A stretch of DNA of 64,000 bases, taken from NCBI GenBank assembly GCA_030760725.1, contig JASWHV010000008.1, forward strand, positions 57,635,671 through 57,699,670. The letters are read 5' to 3'. Under the pieces are notes generated by a model. It made no database searches and was not told the DNA's origin. It worked only from the letters and a program-made list of their open reading frames with translations. Shown piece by piece: positions 56,102 through 64,000 of the stretch. Made by a program: the position numbers and the translations under genes. Position 1 is the first letter of the stretch. Each line of letters starts with the position of its first letter. This stretch comes from Neostapfia colusana (lineage: Eukaryota > Streptophyta > Magnoliopsida > Poales > Poaceae).

Positions 56102-59100
56102 CTAAGAAAACAATTCCGGAAATTGTGCCTTGAGCTCATCTTCCCGCTCCCAGGTGGCTTCCTCTTCTGAGTGATGCTTCCACTTCACCTTGCACATCCG
56201 GATTCTTTTATTTCTGGTGAGGCGTTCCATTGTCTCCAAAATCTTGTATAGTTGCTTGGCATAAGACAAATCCTCAGCTACGTCCACTTCATTCATGGGT
56301 AACACCTCTTCAGGCGTCCTCAGGCATTTCTTGAGTTGTGACACATGGAATACATCGTGCACATCCGATAGACGAGCCGGTAACTCTAGTTGATACGCCA
56401 CTTTGCCTTTCCTTTCCAGAACTTGAAAGGGTCCGATGTATCGAGGTGACAACTTCCCTTTCACCTTGAACCGATGAAGTCCTCTGATAGGGGACACCTT
56501 GAGATAGACATAGTCTCCCACGTTGAAAACGAGCTCTCTTCTTCGTACATCGGCATAGCTCTTTTGGCGTGTCTGTGCTATCCTCAAATTGTTGCGAATT
56601 TTCCTCACCTTCGCCTCGGCTTCTTGTAGTACTTCTGGACCAAACACTTTACTTTCCCCCGTTTGGTTCCAAAATAGGGGAGTTCTGCACTTCCTCCCGT
56701 ACAAGGCTTCAAACGGTGACATCTTCATACTAGCTTGATAGCTGTTGTTATAGGAAAACTCCGCATACGGTAAGTTCTTGTCCCAACTCCTATTGTTTTT
56801 GAGTGCACATGCCCTCAGCATATCTTCAAGGATCTGATTGGTTCTCTCCGTCTGCTCGTCAGTTTGGGGATGATAGGCAGAGCTGAAATTCAGATGGGTT
56901 CCCATGATTTCATGCAACTTCTACCAGAACCTTGAGGTGAACTGTGTCCCTCGATCCGACACAATCTTCTTTGGCACTCCATGGTAACACACGATCCTTG
57001 ACATGTATAATTCTGCCAATTTGGATCCGCTATAGCTTTCTTTCACGGGGATGAAATGAGCCACCTTGGTTAGCCTGTCGATGATGACCCATATTGAATC
57101 ATATCCTGATTGGGTCCTAGGCAATCCCACTATGAAATCCATACCGATTTCTTCCCATTTCCATTCAGGCACTTTGAGTGGTTGCAATAATCCCGCGGGT
57201 CGTTGATGTTCTGCTTTCACCAACTGACATGTGTCACATAGGGCAACATGTTTCGCGACATCTCGCTTCATGCCATACCACCAATACCTGCTCTTGAGGT
57301 CCTGATACATCTTCGTACTCCCAGGATGAATGGAATAGTCAGAATCATGAGCCTCCTTCAAAATCAATTCACGGATCTCCTTTACTTCTGGCACACAAAT
57401 TCTTTTCCCGTGCCACACCGTTCATTGTTCATCCTCTCTAAAACCAGGAGCTTTATTTTCCTTGATGAGTTATCTGATCTTTTGTATCTTCTCGTCATTC
57501 TTTTGACCCTCGCGTATGTCTCGCTCTAGTGTGGAGTCCACTTCCATGGCGATGGCTTCACCACTATTTACCAGGCATAGATTGAGTCTTATAATCTCGT
57601 CCTCCAACTCTGCAGGCATGTCCTTCAAGCTCAACTTATTGACCTGCACTTTCTGACTCAAAGCATCGGCCACGACGTTTGCTTTCCCGGGATGATAGTT
57701 GATGCCCACATCAAAGTCATTGATTAGCTCTAACCATCTCCTTTGTCTGAGGTTGAGGTCTGGCTGTGTGAAAATGTACTTCAAACTCTTATGATCCGTA
57801 TATATCTCAGTCCTCTTCCCCATCAAATAGTGCCGCCAAATTTTCAACGCGTGTACCACTGCGGCTAGTTCTAAGTCATGTGTAGGATAGTTTTTCTCGT
57901 GCTTCCGAAGCTGCCGGGATGCATATGCCATGACATGCCCTTCTTGCATGAGAACACATCCCAACCCGTTTCCAGAGGCATCGCAGTACACTGCGAAATT
58001 CTTCTACATATCTGGCATAACCAACACTGGGGCTGTTGTCAATCTTTTCTTTAGCTCCTGAAAACTCGTCTCGCACTGTGTCGTCCATGTGAATGTGATT
58101 CCCTTCTCCAACAGTTTGGTGAGAGGTCTCGAGATCTTGGAGAATCCCTCAATAAACCGTCGATAGTATCCAGCCAATCCCAAGAAGCTTCGAACTTCCC
58201 CGACATTTTTAGGGGTCTTCCACTTCTGTATATCCTCAATTTTGGCAGGATCCACAGAGATTCCTCCCTCCGAGATTATATGTCCTAAGAAGGGAACTCT
58301 CTTCAGCCAAAACTCACACTTGCTTAACTTGGCATATAGTTGGTGTTCTCTTAGCCTCTGCAACACCAACCTTAGATGTTTCTCATGTTCTTCTTCATCT
58401 TTGGAGAAGACGAGAATGTCATCTATGAAAACCACCACAAATTTGTCCAGATATTCCATGAACACCTTGTTCATGAGATACATGAAGTATGCCGGGGCAT
58501 TAGTTAGCCCGAAAGGCATGACGGTGTATTCATACAGTCCGTACCGAGATACGAAAGCTGTCTTGGGAATATCAGTTTGCCTTATCTTGAGTTGGTGGTA
58601 TCCCGACCTGAGATCAATTTTCGAGAACACACAAGCTCCCCTCAACTGATCAAACAAGTCTTCAATGCGGGGCAATGGGTACTTGTTCTTGATGGTTACC
58701 TCATTCAAGGCACGGTAATCCACGCATAACCTTTGGGTTCCGTCCTTCTTGGGCACAAATATCACCGGAGCTCCCCATGGTGAGGAACTAGGACGAATAT
58801 ACCCCTTCTCCGTCAATTCTCTTAAATGATCCTTGAGTTCTTCTAGCTGCTTGGAGTCCATCCAATAAGGTTTCTTGTATATCGGGGTTGTTCCAGGTAC
58901 TAGCTCAATTGTGAATTCCACTTCACGATCGGGAGGCATACCTGGCAACTCCTCCGGAAAAACATCTGGATATTCCCTGATGGTTCTGATTTCCTCAACT
59001 TTCACCTCAACTTGATTTAATTTAATGTCCCTCCTAGGCTCGTATATTGTTATGAACTTTACTCTTGTTCCACTAGGGTGAGTAAGTTCCACCGTTCTGG

Positions 59101-60571
59101 TCGAACAATGAATGATTCCCTTATGTTTGGTCAACCAATCCATGCCCAAAATAATATCGATCCCTTGGGAATCTATCACGATGAGGTTAGCAGTAAACAC
59201 TACCCCATTAATGTCTAGATTCACCTTGGGACACACTTGTCTTGTCCTTATTTCTCCACCTGGAAAGTTTACTGCTAGTATATAGTTCATTTGTGTTGTT
59301 GCTAGATCATGCTTCTTAACAAACCCTTGAGCAATGAACGAGTGGGTAGCACCAGAATCAAACAGCAGGGTTGCAAGGTGTAAATTGGCAGGAAACTTAC
59401 CAACTACCACGTCGGGTGCCTCTTGCGCTTCCTCCATAGTGACGTGGTTCACCCGTCCTCGCATCACATTCTGCTGTTGTGGCTGCGGGGGCTTCTTCTT
59501 TGGGCATTTATGGGCGTAGTGCCCCACTTCACCGCAGCTAAAACATTGCACCCCAACCTTAGGTGCCTGGCCTTTGCTGTCTTGGGGTTGGTTTGGAGGT
59601 CCCTGTACTGCTGGTCGAGGTGGATATGCGGGGCGAGGCTGCTGTACAAACTGACGTTGTGGCTGTGCTGGTGCTCCGGGAGGCCTGTAGTTCAGGTTGT
59701 ACCCTCTTGGTGTTGGGTAGGGTACCGCAGCACGGTTCGTCTGCCCTGTAAGTTGCTGCATCAGACGTGGGCGGGTGTTGCTCCCTGAGGCTTGATGTGA
59801 CCACCCGGCCTTCCTCTTATGTTCATTTTCCAAGGCCTTTAGCTTCCTTTCTACCACAAATGCTTTGTCCACCATCTTTTGGAAGCATTCATACTCATTT
59901 GAGGACATTGCACACTGCATCTCTGCGGTAAGTCCCTCCACGAAACAATCTTGTTTCTGCTCATCAGTCTCTATGTCCCGTGGGGCATAACGGGATAGTT
60001 GAGTAAATTTAGTGAGGTATTCCCTCACCGTCATGTTTCCCTGCTGCAGTCCCAAAAACTCCTTCCTCTTGTTTTTGAGTTCACCTCTTGGGATGTAATG
60101 GTTGCAGAAGCTACGCTTGAACTCTTCCCAAGTGATGTTCTCAGGGTCATGATGGGCAGCCACGTAGGCGGTCCACCAATCAGCAGCAGGTCCATGCAAT
60201 TGATGAGAGGCAAACAGCACCCTCTCATACCCTTGGCACTGTATGATCCTCATCTTGCTCTCAATGGTCTTAAGCCAATCATCTGCCTCCAGAGGTTCAG
60301 CAGCACTTGCAAACTTTGGAGGTTGAGTTCCTAGAAACTCACTCAACCTTGGTTGGCGTGGTGCAGCTTGTGGAGGTGGAACTTGATGCAAGTTGGCCAC
60401 CACTTGAGTCAAGTTCTGGATGAGCTGATTCTGATTCTCCAGCATTTGGTGGAGGGGATCAACTCCTTCACGGCGACCACCCCGGTCCTGGCCTCCAGAA
60501 AGATGAGGGTTGCATCCCTCATCGTTGTTGTTGGCGGGGTTGGCAGCACATCCTTTTCCTCTTCCGGCCAT
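56102..60571 (-). pseudogene. GYP-E gag-pol polyprotein, one frame with four stops
   Basis: A single 1489-codon frame from the ATG at 60571. Gag core at residues about 105-200 (HGPAADWWTAYV, RGELKNKRKEFLGLQQGNM), CCHC knuckle at 343-356 (CFSCGEVGHYAHKC), protease DSGATHSF at about 405, RT with FIDD at 715-718, RNase H (YCDASGNGLGC, YTDHKSLKYIF). Integrase has the HHCC finger (CDTCQLVKAEHQRP), MDFIVGLP, VSDRGTQFTSRFW, the QTER glutamate and a GPF-to-chromodomain-like tail (WKHHSEEEATWE). Stops: TAG at 58004 before RNase H, TAA at 57470, TGA at 57422, TAG at 56921. All lie in pol after RT, so gag, protease and RT remain readable. The polyprotein would give all proteins for reverse transcription and integration. 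Confidence 0.93.
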
Positions 60572-60876
60572 CTGGCAGAATCAACCAATGTTAATTTGAA
60601 AGCATTTAGTATCATCTTACTACTTTCATTTGTTTGTACTTCGAAGTGTTGAGGCTTTGTTATACTTTTCTGAGGGTTCATTTCTTACACCAAAAATAAA
60701 TGCAATATTATTTCATGTGGGTTCACACACCAAAGCAAAACAATCTAAAGACGAGGATGTGGACAGTTGCTCATGGCTTCCACAACTCACGTCACACACC
60801 AAGCATTAACACACCATTAACTTAACGTAACGATTCGACTATTCGACATCTTGCTAACTAAGGGAAAGACTCTACA
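60572..60876 (-). other. Spacer between ORF0 and gag of GYP-E
   Basis: About 300 non-coding bases. GYP-C has a recognisably similar spacer at about 40660-40918 (GACGAGGATGTGGACA here, ATACGAGGATGTGAACA there). Confidence 0.6.
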
Positions 60877-61656
60877 CTACTCGTTTTCTTGAGCTGGCTC
60901 CTCGGGATCTTCCTCATCATTTCGGCTGCCTGCTGACTCTGCTTTGGGTGGGGAGGCTGCTGGTGGAGAAGTGCGACGACGCCTGATCGCTCGGCGATCT
61001 GGGGAGTCAGGAGTCCATGTATCATTCACGATGACACACAGTTCATTCCCATCTCCTCTTTCTCTCGCCCTTAAGCAGGCTCGCAGCAATGCCTCCGTTT
61101 TCTTCAGGGTGTCCTGAACATCCTGAAGTTCTTGCTGACACTCCTGCAGTCGAGTGCTGAGCATAGCAGCATCCTCCAAGCACAAGTCCATGTGCTCATG
61201 GGAAATCCCTTGCTGCACCGGCGGGTACTTGTACTCCGTGGTACCACTCTCACGCTGGAGGACATACATGTACTCAGTCCCGTCCAGGTGGCGACGATAG
61301 ATGTGACTCTGGCAGGTGATGGCCTCCCAGGTGACATCCTACTCCGCATCGACCTGTGTCGCTCTACAAGCTGGAGAGCTGTGGATCTTCAGCAGCCGAT
61401 TTTCGTGTATAATCCTCATCTCTGAACCCCATTCTTCCCTCTTCTCACGGATGGTCCTGGTGGAGTTATAGTGGATGATTAACTTGCCCGTATTGCCGGC
61501 GGCTTCGAGCATACGTCGAAGACGGCGCAACAAGCCTCCTACTGCCAATCCGTAGGAAGGGTACGTCATCGGACGACTCTCCTCTCTTTCGGCAAGGGCA
61601 ACTACAGGAACTCTCCCTCCTGTGGACTTGCGAGCGGTGCGAATCATGCGAACCAT
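60877..61656 (-). pseudogene. GYP-E extra ORF upstream of gag (ORF0)
   Basis: One 259-codon frame from MVRMIRTARKSTGGRVPV at 61656 to TAA-type stop at 60877, with one TAG at 61339. The N-terminus is basic and Arg-rich (LLRRLRRMLEAAG). The middle has a likely coiled coil (LSTRLQECQQELQDVQDTLKKTEALL). The C-terminus is low-complexity with an RRRRTSPP basic patch and an acidic end. Sense direction is the same as gag-pol and it sits right after the primer-binding site. The homologous frame exists in GYP-C. No known domain recognised. A role in RNA or DNA binding is only a guess from the basic patches. Confidence 0.7.
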
Positions 61657-61855
61657 CTAAAACAAAAATCATTTAAACTTAGGTTAGATAAACTTTTAAA
61701 AGAAATCCTATTTTGAATGAAAATTGGGGTAAGATGAAGAAAGTGACTCATTAAATAACACTTTTCAACACACACCTTGTAAAAATAGTTTTTAAGAAAA
61801 TAGGACCCTTAAATACGTCCATTTCTACCTAGGTCCACGTTCCTACGGGCAACCT

Positions 61856-61870
61856 TGGCTCTGATACCAC
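61856..61870 (-). other. Primer-binding site of GYP-E
   Basis: On the minus strand, TGGTATCAGAGCCAAG, three bases after the 5' LTR end, complementary to initiator tRNA-Met. Confidence 0.88.
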
Positions 61871-61873
61871 TTC

Positions 61874-64000
61874 TGTCACACCCGGTTTTTCCGAAGAACA
61901 ACCAAGTGAATATCACATGTATGCCAGGATCATTTTCTCATACATGTGATGACAAATAGTGAAGCATCATTTATTACAAGCCAGGTGTCGAATATAAATA
62001 AGTCTTACATAGCAAATGTCTCGTTGGACAATAAAAAGTTCATCACAAGTAAATAAACTAGCAGCGGAATAATTATTCTCGTGGGCTCCGTCACAGGCGT
62101 TTCCCGGGGGTCTCCATGAACCTAGAAACCTTCTTTGGGTCTAAAGTCTTGGTCATTATACACCACCTCATTGTCTTGACTTGAGCAGCAATATAAACCA
62201 ACAAATATGCAAGGTTGAGTACCAATGGTACTCAGCAAGTGTGGGAAAATTATATCATGCATGGCTAGAACAAGGAGAGGTTGAACTCATGGTTAAAGCA
62301 CTACGCAATTAATACCTACCACCTTAGCTTATCAAGCACCTACATTACTACACAGGTGAAATGGTCCCAATCTCCCATCCCATCATCATAATCAAATAAC
62401 CATATCATCATTTCCAATGTTAAGCTCCCCGCTTAACATCCTTAACTTCCAAAACCATCACTCCTCTAATCATGAATAAGTACAAGCCGCTCTTGACCGT
62501 GAGCACGGCTGTCATGACAGTTTTGACTCTGCAGAGTTTGTACCACTGTACCCACATGTAGTGATTTCATCCCCCATTGCCGGGTGGACTAAAAGAACCT
62601 CCATTATGCCAGTGGCTACGAACCACATTCACACTTCACAGGTGTGTAGCCAGGAGATCACTACGAAGCCTTAACAAAGGGATTCCCGACAAGCGTGGGA
62701 CCACTGAGGTTTCACCCCTAACAGCATACAAGAGGCTCCAACCCCGCTGCAGTGGCCCCCTCTTGAGCCTTGCGGTTCATATGGTAGTCCAGCTGACACC
62801 TATTCCCCGCACCATCCAACACACCCATACTACGCCGGTGATACACCTAATTAATTGGCCAAGCTGCCCCATCTCAGCATGTGGTTGGCACGGTAAAGCC
62901 AGGTTACATGCTCCATGAACCGGTCCTTAGGATCCAGGCAAGTACTAAACACAAACCCGAGTCTCGTGCACCCAGCACACAACCAAAACATCCAACTTGC
63001 CTTGATCCCTACCTCTACATAACTCACAACATCTCATTCAAGAGTATGGTAAAATAAACTGATGATCTCATATCCCAATTATCCCATTCTAAGCATGGCT
63101 AAGCATATGCATAATAATAAATGACATGATAAAATGAATCCCAACCCAAGCTACAAGGAAACAAGGTAATGCAATCCTATGGAAACTTCCTAGCATGGGT
63201 TTCATATTTCAATTTGACAGTGCAAATAATTCTAGCTACACATCCTAGCATAGTATCAAAGTGGTCAAGGACACTTGCCTCCTTCCTGCTGCTCTTGAAA
63301 TGGGTAGTCCTGATCTTGGAAAGGAATAACTTGCTCTTGAGCAGGTTCTACATCATACCATCACACATAGCAAAAGAAAAACAACAATCCATAAGACATA
63401 ATTCACACTTCCACTTCATACAAACCACACATTCACATTTATGAAAGTCATTCACAATTATATGTGTTGTGGTTACTCTATGTGTGTTGATTTGTGGCTT
63501 GCATGCACTTTTGATCATATGTATATGATTCCTACTTTTGTGTTCACATTTATACTTACATACTATATATATAAGTTTCCAATTTAAATAAATTCCTTAT
63601 ATTCAATTACTACACCTTTTAGCTACCTAGTATGCATGAAAGGTATTTTCCTTCTCCATATGTGTCTTTATAATTTCTACCAACCCTAAACTGAATTCTT
63701 TGGATTTTAGAAACTCCATTTATCATTTATTAGTTGCTATATTTTCAGATTCATTTCCTATGCCTAAGTGTGAACTTTATTATAAAAATAACAAGACACA
63801 TCATCTAAACAGAATAGGTTCTGATCTAAAATATTTGCTAATATATTTTTGACCTTTTCCTCTGATGAAAACTATTTTACAATTATTTTCCCTATTTTCC
63901 AGAACTATTCTTTACTTAAAAATGTGTCCCTAAATGTGAATAATAAATTAAACAGATTCACTTCAGCCCAAAATATGTTTTTATCTCACTCCAAAGTTTT
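61874..64000 (-). repeat. 5' LTR of GYP-E (inner 2127 bases)
   Basis: It aligns without net gaps to 52621-54747 at about 98.5 percent. Roughly 1.3 kb of it, with U3, lies beyond the window. Confidence 0.93.

Larger units (their letters stand above)
52621..64000 (-). mobile_element. GYP-E, nearly intact Tekay-like gypsy element (runs off the window)
   Basis: LTR (52621-56056), internal region with gag-pol (56102-60571), an extra ORF (60877-61656), a primer-binding site, and the first 2127 bases of the other LTR (61874 onward). The two LTRs differ at about 32 of 2127 positions by my eye count (1.5 percent), without net indels. It is the youngest datable insertion here. Same family as GYP-A. 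Gag-pol is complete in one frame except for four nonsense codons. Confidence 0.93.

Noticed and set aside
1..64000. tRNA, rRNA or organelle-derived genes
   Set aside because: No cloverleaf-like or rRNA-like stretches were recognised. The only tRNA-related sequences are the short primer-binding sites of the retroelements.

Overview
This is repeat-rich nuclear DNA of a large-genome grass. The support for a grass is the style of the elements: Tekay-like chromovirus Ty3/gypsy elements with 3-4 kb LTRs, a Tat/RIRE2-like gypsy element, and CACTA (En/Spm) transposons whose ends carry arrays of a CACAGGCGGT-type motif. I cannot name the species, and I see no free-standing host gene. Almost everything is transposon, and most coding regions carry nonsense codons or frameshifts.

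Layout, left to right. (1) 1-4138: 3' end of a plus-strand gypsy element, GYP-A (integrase C-terminus plus a 3.4 kb LTR). (2) 4139-23508: a second plus-strand gypsy element, GYP-B, with gag-pol at 5333-7149 and 17689-19159 and its 3' LTR at 19224-23508. It is split by a complete 10.5 kb CACTA transposon, CACTA-1 (7150-17687). (3) 23509-27126: a rearranged minus-strand Tat-type gypsy element, GYP-T, with gag and a 1.1 kb LTR. (4) 27127-50978: CACTA-2, a relative of CACTA-1 in the opposite orientation and much enlarged. It is itself interrupted by a complete minus-strand gypsy element, GYP-C (34503-45137, perfect 5-bp target duplication). (5) 50979-52220: an RT-RNase H piece of another GYP-B-like element, GYP-D, followed by a small LTR-like fragment (52221-52620). 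(6) 52621-64000: a minus-strand element, GYP-E, of the same family as GYP-A. Both LTRs begin inside the window and the second runs off its end.

A simple reading is nesting: GYP-D is split by CACTA-2, CACTA-2 by GYP-T and GYP-C, GYP-T by GYP-B, and GYP-B by GYP-A and CACTA-1. The left partners of several of these insertions would then lie outside the window, so this is an inference.

The most interesting object is CACTA-2. Besides the usual divergent pair (TnpD transposase on one strand, and on the other a long ORF2 protein ending in a Ulp1/C48 SUMO-protease-like domain with its catalytic residues visible), it holds two host-derived genes between those modules. One is a DEDDy 3'-5' exonuclease of the Werner-exonuclease type. 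The other is an intron-containing SUMO-conjugating enzyme (SCE1/UBC9) gene with the catalytic cysteine codon kept. Every module is preceded by copies of the transposon's own GGCGGT repeat, often with a TATA box. A transposon carrying both a SUMO E2 and a SUMO-protease-like domain is, to my knowledge, not described. CACTA-1 lacks both extra genes. All of these genes are damaged in this copy, so any function must be tested in sibling copies.
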